Shown: piece after piece, positions 38,702 to 48,401 of the stretch
Layout: every line of letters starts with the position of its first letter
Numbering within the stretch: the stretch's first letter is position 1
Origin: Armatimonadota bacterium
Lineage (GTDB): Bacteria > Armatimonadota > UBA5829
DNA length: 64,000 nt
NCBI GenBank assembly: GCA_023474015.1
Contig: JAMCYN010000020.1
Location: forward strand, 31,507 to 95,506
Direction: 5' to 3'
Program-made: the position numbers and the translations under genes
Notes under the pieces: generated by a model
Database searches by the model: none
Told to the model about the DNA's origin: nothing
The model's input: the letters and a program-made list of their open reading frames with translations, nothing else

Positions 38702-41563
38702 ATGAGCACGGACTTCCATGCGGCGTACTATGCGCACGAACTGACAAAGAGAACCTCATCAGACAACCTAGCCAAGCTGGGGCCGTCGCTTTTTGGCGCG
38801 TCAGTCGATCTGAACCCGCACCAGCTTGATGCCGCTCTCTTCGCGTTCCGTTCACCGCTATCGCGCGGAGCCATTCTTGCCGATGAGGTCGGCCTTGGCA
38901 AGACCATCGAAGCTGGCCTCATCATCAGCCAGCTTTGGTGTGAGCACAAGCGCCGGATACTTATTGTTGCGCCCACGATTCTGCGGAAGCAGTGGGCACA
39001 GGAGTTGGCGGACAAGTTCCATATTGATTCTGTGATTGTTGACTCTCGTGAGTATAACGCTCGCACGAAGAAAGGTGAATCCGCGTTCGAGCCGGTGAAC
39101 AAGGTCGTCATTTGCTCCTACCACTTCGCCTGGGCAAAGGAAGCGGAAATCCTTCACCAGCCATGGGACCTGGTAGCAGTGGATGAGGCCCATCGCCTGC
39201 GAAACGTCTACAAGCCTGGCAACCGGATAGCCGCTTCAATCAAGCGGTCTATATCGAGTCGGCCTCTTCTCCTGCTAACAGCCACCCCCCTCCAGAACAC
39301 GCTGCTTGAGCTGTACGGCCTTGTGAGTTTCATTGACGAGCACCTGTTTGGTGATCTTGATGCATTCAGGTCACGTTATATGCGTGGAGCCATTCAGGAT
39401 CGACAGTTAGGCGAATTGAGCGTGCGCCTTCGGCCCATCTGTCAGCGTACGCTCAGGCGGCAGGTGACGGAGTACATCAGGTTCACAAACCGCATTCCGA
39501 TCACTCAGGACTTCACTCCCACGCCGGAGGAGAAGAGGCTATATGACCGTGTATCCAACTACTTGTCCAGAGAGAAGCTGCACGCTCTGCCGACAAGCCA
39601 GCGGCGACTGATGACCCTTGTTCTGCGCAAGCTCCTTGCATCATCCTCGTTCGCAATCGCCGCCACACTGGACTCCCTCAGAGAACGGCTTGAGGGCAAG
39701 CACAGGGATATCCTGGCCGCGACTGCCTCTGACTTCGAGGCTTTGGAGGAGCTGACTGAGGAGTGGGCTGAGCAGGGGATTCCGGCGGAAGGCAACGGTC
39801 CTGAGCAAAAGCCGTCCGAGAGGGAGCAGATAGCCGCCGAGATAAAGGAGCTTGCCGAATCCGGCGAACTTGCGAAGTCGATAACCGCCAATGCCAAGGG
39901 GCAGGCGCTGCTTTCAGCCCTTCAGCAGGGGTTCGACAAGCTGGAGGAGTTAGGCGCTAACCGCAAGGCAGTCATATTCACCGAATCCAGGCGCACACAG
40001 ACCTACCTCTACGAACTGCTCGCCAGAAACGGCTTTGAAGGCCGCCTGCTTACCATCAACGGCGTCAACTCGGATGAGCGCAGTCGAGAGATATACAAAG
40101 CCTGGGTTGAGCTGCATCGTGGGGAGCCTGTTGTCACCGGCAACAAGGTCGTGGATATCCGAGCGGCGCTTGTCGAGCACTTCGAGAGTGAAGCAGACAT
40201 CCTGATCGCAACGGAAGCCGCCGCCGAAGGAGTCAACCTCCAGTTCTGCTCACTTGTGGTGAACTTCGACCTCCCCTGGAACCCCCAGCGCATAGAGCAG
40301 AGGATCGGCAGGTGTCACCGGTACGGTCAGAAGCATGATGTGGTTGTGGTCAACTTCCTCAATCGCAAGAACGCCGCCGATATGCGAGTCTTTGAGCTGC
40401 TCGCCGAGAAGTTCCTGTTGTTCCAGGGAGTCTTTGGTTCCTCGGATGAGGTGTTGGGAGCCTTGGAGTCCGGCGTTGACTTTGAGCGCCGAATCGCCGA
40501 CATATACCAGTCCTGTAGGACCGAAGCCGAGATCAACGCGGGATTCGACCAGCTACGGCTTGACCTTGAAGAAGAGATTCAGGCTCGCATGGCCGATACG
40601 CGCACGAAGCTCCTTGAGAACTTCGATGATGACGTTCGCCAGAAGCTGAAGATCAACAAAGACCAGAGTGTGGAGTTCCTAGATCGCATGGGCAAGTGTT
40701 TCTGGGAGCTTACCAAGCACGAGCTGTCCGAGCACGCAGACTTCGACGATTCGGCTCTGCGGTTCCACCTGCGCCGCCTGCCGGAAGACTGGCCGGATGC
40801 TCCTTCAGGCGACTATCAGTTCATGTCCCCTGGCCGCCAGGTTGACGGCTTCCGGCCATACCGGTACGGAAACGATCTTGCCGAACATGCGGTCGCCCAA
40901 GCCAGAGGCAGAGAGCTTCCGCCTGCTCACATTGTGTTCGACTACTCCAACCTGGGAGAGAAAGTCGGCCTGGTGGAGCAACTTGTTGGTCAGTCCGGCT
41001 GGCTGCGGGTGTGCAAGCTCACAATCAAAGCCCTGGAGGAAGAAGACAAGCTGATCTTCGCTGGGGTCGGTGACGACGGCACACAACTACTTCCGGAGGC
41101 TTGCGAGAAGCTCTTCAGTGTACGTGGCGAGGTACTCGGAGGCGTTGAGGTTCCAGATAGTATCGAGCCTGTTCTGTCTGAGGCGTCCGAGCAGTTACAG
41201 CAGGCCGCTCTGAACGAGATAGCCGCGCGTAATGGCAAGTTCTTCGATGAAGAGATTGACAAGCTGGAGCGTTGGGCGGACGATCTGAAGCACAGCCTGG
41301 AGATGGAACTCAAGGACCTCGACTTGGAGATAAGGCAGGTTTCCAAGGACGCCAAACTCGCGCGGACTCTGGATGAGAAGGTCGCACTGCACCGGAGGAA
41401 GAAGGACTTAGAGACTGAGCGGAACAGGAAACGCAGGGCGCTGTACGAAGCTCAGGATGAGATAGACGCGAAGAAAGAGCAGTTGATCTCGGACGTGGAA
41501 GCCAAACTGAGCCAGCAGGTTTCGACGGAGCCTGTCTTCACCATCAGGTGGGCGGTAAGGTGA
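38702..41563 (+). CDS. SNF2/RapA-like helicase
   Basis: 953 aa. SNF2 ATPase core: HQLDAALFAF, Walker A DEVGLGKTIEAGL, DEAH box VDEAHRLRN, LLTATPLQN, and C-terminal helicase motifs ATEAAAEGVNLQ and QRIEQRIGRCHRYGQKHDV. Long helical C terminus with coiled coil (about residues 850-935). Closest in type to the large SNF2 helicases of restriction-like defence loci (such as DrmD), but no other DISARM gene is present. First gene of the run; translation appears to depend on a minicistron ending at its ATG. Probably moves along or remodels foreign DNA. Confidence 0.9.
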   Translation: MSTDFHAAYYAHELTKRTSSDNLAKLGPSLFGASVDLNPHQLDAALFAFRSPLSRGAILADEVGLGKTIEAGLIISQLWCEHKRRILIVAPTILRKQWAQELADKFHIDSVIVDSREYNARTKKGESAFEPVNKVVICSYHFAWAKEAEILHQPWDLVAVDEAHRLRNVYKPGNRIAASIKRSISSRPLLLLTATPLQNTLLELYGLVSFIDEHLFGDLDAFRSRYMRGAIQDRQLGELSVRLRPICQRTLRRQVTEYIRFTNRIPITQDFTPTPEEKRLYDRVSNYLSREKLHALPTSQRRLMTLVLRKLLASSSFAIAATLDSLRERLEGKHRDILAATASDFEALEELTEEWAEQGIPAEGNGPEQKPSEREQIAAEIKELAESGELAKSITANAKGQALLSALQQGFDKLEELGANRKAVIFTESRRTQTYLYELLARNGFEGRLLTINGVNSDERSREIYKAWVELHRGEPVVTGNKVVDIRAALVEHFESEADILIATEAAAEGVNLQFCSLVVNFDLPWNPQRIEQRIGRCHRYGQKHDVVVVNFLNRKNAADMRVFELLAEKFLLFQGVFGSSDEVLGALESGVDFERRIADIYQSCRTEAEINAGFDQLRLDLEEEIQARMADTRTKLLENFDDDVRQKLKINKDQSVEFLDRMGKCFWELTKHELSEHADFDDSALRFHLRRLPEDWPDAPSGDYQFMSPGRQVDGFRPYRYGNDLAEHAVAQARGRELPPAHIVFDYSNLGEKVGLVEQLVGQSGWLRVCKLTIKALEEEDKLIFAGVGDDGTQLLPEACEKLFSVRGEVLGGVEVPDSIEPVLSEASEQLQQAALNEIAARNGKFFDEEIDKLERWADDLKHSLEMELKDLDLEIRQVSKDAKLARTLDEKVALHRRKKDLETERNRKRRALYEAQDEIDAKKEQLISDVEAKLSQQVSTEPVFTIRWAVR

Positions 41564-41575
41564 GAGGGTGAACAC

Positions 41576-42301
41576 ATGACCCAAGGGAAGTTCAGTATAC
41601 TGAAGCGTGGATGGTTGGACTTGCTGTTCCTCGTCATCCTTGTGTGGCTGATTGTGCTTGTATGTAGGATGGTGTACAAGTCGCCTCCCAATGCGGCACA
41701 GTGGCTTCTGGTGTATCTAACCGGCATCTATGCACTTCTGACCTTGTACCTGGCAATGGCTACTCTGAAGTCTGCGCTGGCGGCTGAGAGGGCTGCTGTG
41801 GCTATGGAAGGCAGCCTTGAGGAAGCGCGGCTTTCCAGGTGGGCACAATTCGCCGCTACCATCGGCCTGCCTGATGGGGAGTACTACACGTGTAACTCAG
41901 ACGGAACGGTTTCGCTCAGGATAGCCAATCTCTTCTCGCAACCGATGGTGGGCCTCATTGTGGCCATGTGGGAGACGGAAATAGGACCGGCAGGACAGCG
42001 TGAGGTTCGCTACAGCTCTATGATGGTGTCCCAGGCAAGGGATGTACTTGCAGGTGAGGCTGTCATTGACATCGCGCTCAAGCCAGCGCGGACTACAGAG
42101 TCCGTGTGCCGAGGGATAGGGGAGAACGCGGTCGCCAGATTCCAGCAGGTGTTCGGCAAGATGCCTGAGCACAGCCTGTTTCTGGTGCAGTTTCTGCACC
42201 GTGCCGACATGAGTGGCACTCAATTCGTCTATGATCTGAACCCTGCGCCGGACAGCGCTCCGGCACAGCTAGAGGCTGGAGAGACCGTTGGTCGCACCTA
42301 A
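41576..42301 (+). CDS. Two-TM membrane protein of unknown family
   Basis: 241 aa. Two N-terminal membrane segments (about residues 14-31 and 43-62), a short helix rich in Ala and Glu, then a cytosolic beta-rich domain (residues about 95-225). Starts 12 bases after the helicase stop, so it belongs to the same transcript. I recognise no family. In defence operons, a small membrane protein with a soluble domain is often an effector or tether, but that is inference. Confidence 0.65.
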   Translation: MTQGKFSILKRGWLDLLFLVILVWLIVLVCRMVYKSPPNAAQWLLVYLTGIYALLTLYLAMATLKSALAAERAAVAMEGSLEEARLSRWAQFAATIGLPDGEYYTCNSDGTVSLRIANLFSQPMVGLIVAMWETEIGPAGQREVRYSSMMVSQARDVLAGEAVIDIALKPARTTESVCRGIGENAVARFQQVFGKMPEHSLFLVQFLHRADMSGTQFVYDLNPAPDSAPAQLEAGETVGRT

Positions 42302-42330
42302 CACCGAGACTAGAATAGTAGGGGGACAAG

Positions 42331-43338
42331 ATGCCGTCACGATACAAGCCGCACTTGGAGTTTGCCAACTTCATCTGCACGTTCGGTTCGGAAGTGCTCT
42401 TCGACTACCTGGACGAGATCGTTCTACCTGCGTTTCTGGACGATACGCTTGAGCGTCGCTATTCCGAAACAAGCTACTTCCTTAATGGTTGCTCGGTAGT
42501 GTTGCTTGAAGACGGAGCCGTGCCGGTCATCGGCATCTGCGGTAGATTCGTGAAGGATACTGTGCTCAGGCGGACACAAGTCTGGCAGCCAGGTGTGGGC
42601 CTCGTACCGGACGAACAGTCAATGAACACCGCTCCCACCGCGCTGTTTCTGCTAGTGCTCAACAATCACAAGCTGGTGTATCTGCACGAAACGATACACT
42701 CGCCCTCCTTGCTTTCGTTCGAGCGGACAGTACAGAGATTCCTGAGGGAGAAACACAAGCAGTACGTGCGCGGACTGCATGAAGAGTACCTGCAGCGTGG
42801 CGAAAGGGCCACTTTCTTCTCGCTCTACGAACAACACCCTCCACCCAGCCTTGATGTGATAGCTCTTTCCAGCGAAGGGGACCTGGAGGCGTTCGTCAAT
42901 CGGTTTGGGCAACTCAATACGGTCAAAGTCGATCTCGTCAATACGAACGATGAGTTGGACAATGACCCATTCTTCTACGACAGGTTACGTCGGCGGAAAG
43001 ACGACATCGACTCCGTTAAGACCACAATTCAGCACTACAATCCCAAGGGTCTCGACAGACAGAATGCCCTAGAACAACTCATGCCTGTGTCTACTCAAGG
43101 CAACGCCCTAGTCAAGCTATCTGGCAAAGACATCAATGGAGACGACCTCTCAGGTAGCCAGGATGATTTCAAGCTGAGAGTTCCGCAAGCCAATCTGCCT
43201 GTCGATGACGTTGACCGAATACGCAGGCTATTTGAGGTATTCCGCGAACACGTCAGGGCGGGGACCATCCGACTGCAGCACATCGCGGAATCCGCAGTCA
43301 GCAAGATTATGGCTCTAAGACAGGACCTCAACAGATGA
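42331..43338 (+). CDS. Soluble protein, RexA-like sensor candidate
   Basis: 335 aa, no membrane segment. An N-terminal alpha/beta region with hydrophobic strands (TALFLLVLNNHKLVYLHE) is followed by helices rich in Arg and Lys and a C-terminal domain with VKLSGKDINGDDL. The order of elements and the four-base overlap with the next, 4-TM gene recall lambda RexA followed by RexB, a two-part abortive-infection system. Sequence similarity to RexA is not strong by eye. DUF4747-type proteins are another possibility. I call it a hypothetical defence protein. Confidence 0.55.
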   Translation: MPSRYKPHLEFANFICTFGSEVLFDYLDEIVLPAFLDDTLERRYSETSYFLNGCSVVLLEDGAVPVIGICGRFVKDTVLRRTQVWQPGVGLVPDEQSMNTAPTALFLLVLNNHKLVYLHETIHSPSLLSFERTVQRFLREKHKQYVRGLHEEYLQRGERATFFSLYEQHPPPSLDVIALSSEGDLEAFVNRFGQLNTVKVDLVNTNDELDNDPFFYDRLRRRKDDIDSVKTTIQHYNPKGLDRQNALEQLMPVSTQGNALVKLSGKDINGDDLSGSQDDFKLRVPQANLPVDDVDRIRRLFEVFREHVRAGTIRLQHIAESAVSKIMALRQDLNR

Positions 43339-44063
43339 GCAACCAACCAGAGGATAGCAGCGGAGACTTCGACTCTTCAGACCTACTGAAGGAGAAAAGC
43401 CTGTACGCCATTTGGAAGAAGTGCCGTCGCCTGCCACGAAACTGGTTCAACGGCGTAGCCACAGTCCTAGTTGCTCTGCTTCTAACACTTCACGTGTCAA
43501 TGGGTAGCAGATCGATATCTGATACCGCCGACGAGATCAGATCAATATGTGATCTCGGAGTCGGCTTCGGCGCAAGTATTTTGGGGTTTCTCCTGGCAGG
43601 GTTTACCATATTCGCCACAATGACGAAACCCGACTTGATGATACGTATGGCTCGGAGAAAGCACGAAGGAAGCGGTCTCAGCTTTCTGAAGTACAACTAT
43701 TTCGCACTGATGGAGGTCTTCATTCTATTCACATGCTTCGTAGCCATGTGCCTGATTGGCCGATTGGTTCTTGCAAGAGGTGGAGGCATATCCGCAATGA
43801 TTGACGAGCACACGGTCAATCCTGCATTGGTCAGATGTTGGCTTGTCCGTGTTGGCTTCGTGTTTCTGGGGACGGCCTTCGTTTACCTACTATTGGCTCT
43901 CAAGTCGTTCACGTTCAACATCTACCACATAACCATGACCGGCCTCAAGTGGGAGATGGTAAGAGACGAAGAGAGGGCGGAGCGGAGAGCGCGCAAGGCG
44001 GCTAAGTTGAACGGCGGCGAGCAGGACGCCGAAGCAGAGGAGAAGACAGTTGTCTCGAACTAA
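43335..44063 (+). CDS. Four-TM membrane protein, RexB-like effector candidate
   Basis: 242 aa. Four hydrophobic segments (about residues 35-54, 72-95, 118-142 and 160-182) with a charged N terminus and a highly charged C-terminal tail (RDEERAERRARKAAK). Its ATG overlaps the previous stop by four bases, and its end overlaps the methylase start, so it is tightly embedded in the operon. A coupled soluble protein plus 4-TM protein matches the RexA/RexB layout, where the membrane part depolarises the cell. Ion-channel activity is inferred, not seen. Confidence 0.6.
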   Translation: MSNQPEDSSGDFDSSDLLKEKSLYAIWKKCRRLPRNWFNGVATVLVALLLTLHVSMGSRSISDTADEIRSICDLGVGFGASILGFLLAGFTIFATMTKPDLMIRMARRKHEGSGLSFLKYNYFALMEVFILFTCFVAMCLIGRLVLARGGGISAMIDEHTVNPALVRCWLVRVGFVFLGTAFVYLLLALKSFTFNIYHITMTGLKWEMVRDEERAERRARKAAKLNGGEQDAEAEEKTVVSN

Positions 44064-45729
44064 ACTCGAACTAACCTGGATAGGAAAAGACAACAGGCCG
44101 AGGCTGGAGCCGAGGATTCTATTGGAGGACCCTGAGCTGTCGTATCACGCTCAGTGCAGGGTGACGGATAGCGACATCTTCGATAACCGCCTCATCTTCG
44201 GAGACAACCTGTTGGCTCTCAAGGCGCTTGAGCAGGAGTTTGCTGGGAAGATCAAGTGCATCTGCATTGACCCTCCATACAACACCGGTTCTGCATTCAC
44301 CCACTATGACGACGGCATTGAGCACTCGCTTTGGCTCACAATGATGCGTGATCGCATTTCACTAATGCGGAGGCTGCTTGCCACCGATGGCAGCCTGTGG
44401 GTCTTTGTTGATGGAAACGAGATGCACTATCTGAAGATTCTGTGCGATGAGGAGTTCGGACGCAATAACCATGTTGAGACCGTTGTATGGCAGCGGAAGG
44501 CTTCGCCTGCAAATGACGCAAAGTGGTTCAGCAGTGATCATGACTACATCCTGGTCTATGCGGCGAACAAGGACTTGTGGCGTCCGAACAAGAATGCACG
44601 TACGTCCGAGCAAGACACCTACTACACTAATCCAGATAACGACCCTCGTGGTCCTTGGAACTCGGTCACCTACACGTGCAATAAGAGTGCGGAAGAACGG
44701 CCCAATCTCTACTATCCCATAACCAACCCTTTCACCTCAGAGGAAGTCTGGCCGAAGCGAACGGCAGTGTGGCGCTGCAACCCTGGGACTCACAGGAGCA
44801 ATGTTGAGCAGGGCCTGCTTTACTGGGGCAAGGAAGGAAAGGCTCGCTACCCACGCCTGAAGAGGTTCTTGAGTGATGCCAAGCCTGTGGTTCCACGAAG
44901 CGTCTGGTTGCATGATGATGTCGGCCACACTCAGACTGGCATGCTTGAGTCCAAGAGCCTATTCCCAGATATCCCTTTCCCAACCCCTAAACCGGAGGGT
45001 GTGGTTCAGCGCATCATCCAGTTAGGGTCCAATCCAGGCGACTGGGTTCTCGATTCCTTTGCAGGCTCAGGCACTACCGGCGCTGTGGCGCACAAGATGG
45101 GCCGCAGATGGATAATGGTCGAGCTTGGGGAACACTGCCATACCCACATCGTGCCTCGGATGCGCAAGGTAATCGACGGTGAAGATCAAGTTGGTATCAG
45201 CAAGGCTGTCGGCTGGAAAGGCGGCGGCGGATTCCGCTACTACCGCCTTGCCCCATCCCTCTTGCAAGAAGACAAGTGGGGGAACCCCATTATCAACAAA
45301 GATTACAATGCCGAGATGTTGGCCGAAGCCATGTGTAAGCACATGTGCTTCACATACGACCCCAGCGATACGGTCTACTGGCAACACGGCCATTCGACTG
45401 AGAACGACTTCATTTACGTGACTACTCAGACGCTCAACCACAGCCAGATTGCACAACTGAGCGAAGAGGTAGGAGAGGAACGAACTCTGCTAATCTGCTG
45501 CACGGCGTTTCGCGCCAACCGTGATGAGTTCGCCAACCTAACGATCAAGAAGATTCCGAAGATGGTCTTGAACAGGTGCGAGTTCGGCAAGGATGACTAC
45601 AGCCTCCAGATATCAAGCCTGCCTGAAGCTCCCTACATAGAAGAGAAAACCGAGCCCTCCGGCAATGGTAAGCGCCAGAAGCAAGACAAGCAAACGCTAA
45701 CTCTATTCGGAGAGGAGACACAGGTATGA
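44050..45729 (+). CDS. Type III-like DNA adenine methyltransferase (Mod)
   Basis: 559 aa. Beta-class order: catalytic motif IV DPPYNTGSAFTHYDD comes first and the AdoMet-binding motif I, LDSFAGSGTTGAVAHKMG, near residue 335. The central target-recognition region (about 120-300) is typical of type III Mod subunits. TTG start with GAGGAG four bases upstream, overlapping the previous gene by 14 bases. The stop overlaps the Res-like ATG. Methylates host sites and probably gives specificity to the next gene's protein. Confidence 0.9.
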   Translation: MSRTKLELTWIGKDNRPRLEPRILLEDPELSYHAQCRVTDSDIFDNRLIFGDNLLALKALEQEFAGKIKCICIDPPYNTGSAFTHYDDGIEHSLWLTMMRDRISLMRRLLATDGSLWVFVDGNEMHYLKILCDEEFGRNNHVETVVWQRKASPANDAKWFSSDHDYILVYAANKDLWRPNKNARTSEQDTYYTNPDNDPRGPWNSVTYTCNKSAEERPNLYYPITNPFTSEEVWPKRTAVWRCNPGTHRSNVEQGLLYWGKEGKARYPRLKRFLSDAKPVVPRSVWLHDDVGHTQTGMLESKSLFPDIPFPTPKPEGVVQRIIQLGSNPGDWVLDSFAGSGTTGAVAHKMGRRWIMVELGEHCHTHIVPRMRKVIDGEDQVGISKAVGWKGGGGFRYYRLAPSLLQEDKWGNPIINKDYNAEMLAEAMCKHMCFTYDPSDTVYWQHGHSTENDFIYVTTQTLNHSQIAQLSEEVGEERTLLICCTAFRANRDEFANLTIKKIPKMVLNRCEFGKDDYSLQISSLPEAPYIEEKTEPSGNGKRQKQDKQTLTLFGEETQV

Positions 45730-48401
45730 ACCGAATTGCCAATGCGGTAAGCCAAAGACTCAGCCTGCGGTCTCCGCAGAAGGAATCGTTGGACATTCTT
45801 GCCAGGATCGCGGAGATACTACCTCTCACTAAAGATCAGGATGTAGCCAAAGCATTGGAAAGGGTCAAGGCGGAGTTCCCAGGGAACGGTTTCGAGGACT
45901 TCGAGCGTGACTTTCCCTCCCTGTGTTTCGCTCTGGCAACTGGAGTGGGCAAGACTCGACTCATGGGCGCGTTCATTTCCTATCTCTACCAGGCAAACGG
46001 AATCCGACACTTCTTTGTGCTCGCTCCCAATCTCACGATCTACAACAAGCTGATCGGCGATTTTACCCCAGGCAATCCGAAATACGTCTTTCAGGGAATA
46101 TCCGAGTTTGCGCAGACTCCGCCGGAGATCATCACCGGTGACAACTATGAGAGCGGTCGTGGTGTGAGGCGCACGAGCCTCTTCGGAGACGACGCCGTTC
46201 ACGTCAATATTTTCAATATCTCCAAGATCAACTCCGAGGTAAGAGGAGGTAGTTCGCCGAGGATTAAGCGCCTCTCTGAGTACATCGGCCAAAGCTACTT
46301 TGACTACCTTTCCGAACTGGATGACCTCGTGCTTCTGATGGACGAGTCTCACAGGTATCGTGCGTCCGCAGGTGTGCGAGCGATCAATGAGCTGAAGCCG
46401 ATTCTTGGCCTTGAACTCACAGCCACGCCTCAGACAGACGAGGCAGGCGGCTCTCGGCCATTCAAGAACATAATCTACAGCTACCCGCTTTCGGACGCAA
46501 TGCAAGACGGCTTCGTCAAGGAGCCTGCTGTTGCCACTCGCGAGAACTTTAACGCTTCTAACTATACGGCTGAGCAGTTGGAGAAGCTGAAGCTGGAGGA
46601 TGGGGTCCGCGTCCACGAAGATACGAAGGTCCAGCTTGACGTGTACGCTCGGCAAAATGAGCTTCCTATCGTGAAACCGTTCATGCTCGTTGTGGCACAG
46701 GACACAACCCACGCCGACGCACTTGAAAGGGCTATCAAGGACGAATCGTTCTTTGAGGGGCGATACAAGAACCGAGTCATAACTGTCCATTCCAATCAGA
46801 GGGGCGAAGAGAGGGATGAAACGGTAGAACGGCTGCTAAAAGTCGAAGATGCTAAGGAGCCTACCGAGATCGTGATTCACGTCAACAAACTCAAAGAGGG
46901 ATGGGATGTGAACAACCTGTATACTATCGTTCCTCTTAGAGCGGCCAAAGCGGAGATTCTGGTTCATCAAACCGTCGGCAGAGGTTTGCGTCTGCCCTAC
47001 GGCAAGAGGACCGGCGTACCTGCCGTAGACCGGCTCACGATTGTCGCTCACGACAAGTTCCAAGAGATCATTGACGAGGCTAACAACCCCAATTCCATCA
47101 TCCGCTCTGGAGTGGTCATCGGACGCGATATATCAGACCAGCGAAGGGAAACGGTAACTGTCAATCCGATCTTCATTGACCGTATCGCGCCGACTGATGA
47201 GAGTGCCGCGCAACAACAGGCACTCATATTCGAGAGCCCAGTCCAGAGACAGGTTGCCCAGGCGACCCTTGAGGTGATTCGCCGTTTCGAGCGGTTGCCC
47301 AGGTCGGCTGATCTTCGTTCCGAAGAGATACAGGAACAAATCATCCGCGAGGTCACGGCTGCTTGTGCTCCAGCTCAGGCTCAGTTGGAGGAACTGGCCG
47401 AACAGATTGATGTGGCCGACATCGTGTCCAGGACCGTTGACATGTTCATCGAGAACTCGATTGACATTCCTCGAATCATAGTAGCGCCAAAGGGCGAAGT
47501 CACCTGCGGATTCAACGCATTCACTCTGGACGTGAGTAGCATCCGACCGCAACCTGTGGCGAAAGATATACTCATCCACCACCTGCAGAGCAATGAGCGC
47601 ATGTCTCTTATCAGCGGTACCGGAGTGATACCTGAGGAAAGGCCGGAGGACTACATCGTTCGTGCGCTGATTGACCATGACGACATCAGCTATGACGATC
47701 ATGCCGATCTTCTCTATGACCTTGCCGGTCAGATGGTAACTCATCTTCGGACCTACCTCAAGGATGTCGATGAGGTAACCAACGTGCTGCAGTATCACCA
47801 ACGGAGTCTTGGAGATTTCGTTCACGCTCAGATGCAGGAGCACTATTGGGAGAGTACAATCGGCTTCGAGGCCAATGTCAGCAAGGGCTTCGAGACACTG
47901 AGGCCGAATAGCTTCGCGGCTTTGGCAGGTCAAGAGGTAATTCCTTTCCGTACGCCGGTTCAGGATGCCCTTTACATTCGTGGAATGTTATTCGGAGGCT
48001 TCCGCAGATGCCTCTATCCTACCCAGCGCTTCGATAGTGACCCTGAGCGGCGATTCTCGATGCTTCTGGAGGATGCCGGCGAGGTGCTGAAGTGGTTCAA
48101 ACCTGCCAATGGTCAACTGCGGATATTCTACGGTGAAACCCATCAATACAACCCTGACTTCGTTGTCGAAACTGAAACTGAGAAGCTGCTGGTCGAGATC
48201 AAACGGCATTCCGAAATGGACGACAGAGAAGTTCAGGACAAGGCACGCGCAGCTTCACTGTGGTGTTCGTTTGCGTCTGAGCACGAGGTTCAGCATGGCG
48301 GCAAGCCGTGGAAATACGCGCTCATTCCCCACGACGCCGTGACCGCCAGCGCGACGCTGGGGCATTTGATGACCAGCTTCTTGTTCACCGCTCTACGGTG
48401 A
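45726..48401 (+). CDS. Type III-like restriction helicase-nuclease (Res)
   Basis: 891 aa. SF2 helicase: Walker A LATGVGKTRLMGAF, DEAD-type box LLMDESHRYRA, LELTATPQ, and motifs V-VI (EGWDVNNLYTIVPL, QTVGRGLRLP). The C terminus has a PD-(D/E)xK nuclease pattern, NPDFVVETETEKLLVEIK. Size fits Res of type III systems. ATG overlaps the Mod stop by four bases. With Mod it should form a complex that cuts unmodified DNA after ATP-driven movement. Confidence 0.9.
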   Translation: MNRIANAVSQRLSLRSPQKESLDILARIAEILPLTKDQDVAKALERVKAEFPGNGFEDFERDFPSLCFALATGVGKTRLMGAFISYLYQANGIRHFFVLAPNLTIYNKLIGDFTPGNPKYVFQGISEFAQTPPEIITGDNYESGRGVRRTSLFGDDAVHVNIFNISKINSEVRGGSSPRIKRLSEYIGQSYFDYLSELDDLVLLMDESHRYRASAGVRAINELKPILGLELTATPQTDEAGGSRPFKNIIYSYPLSDAMQDGFVKEPAVATRENFNASNYTAEQLEKLKLEDGVRVHEDTKVQLDVYARQNELPIVKPFMLVVAQDTTHADALERAIKDESFFEGRYKNRVITVHSNQRGEERDETVERLLKVEDAKEPTEIVIHVNKLKEGWDVNNLYTIVPLRAAKAEILVHQTVGRGLRLPYGKRTGVPAVDRLTIVAHDKFQEIIDEANNPNSIIRSGVVIGRDISDQRRETVTVNPIFIDRIAPTDESAAQQQALIFESPVQRQVAQATLEVIRRFERLPRSADLRSEEIQEQIIREVTAACAPAQAQLEELAEQIDVADIVSRTVDMFIENSIDIPRIIVAPKGEVTCGFNAFTLDVSSIRPQPVAKDILIHHLQSNERMSLISGTGVIPEERPEDYIVRALIDHDDISYDDHADLLYDLAGQMVTHLRTYLKDVDEVTNVLQYHQRSLGDFVHAQMQEHYWESTIGFEANVSKGFETLRPNSFAALAGQEVIPFRTPVQDALYIRGMLFGGFRRCLYPTQRFDSDPERRFSMLLEDAGEVLKWFKPANGQLRIFYGETHQYNPDFVVETETEKLLVEIKRHSEMDDREVQDKARAASLWCSFASEHEVQHGGKPWKYALIPHDAVTASATLGHLMTSFLFTALR

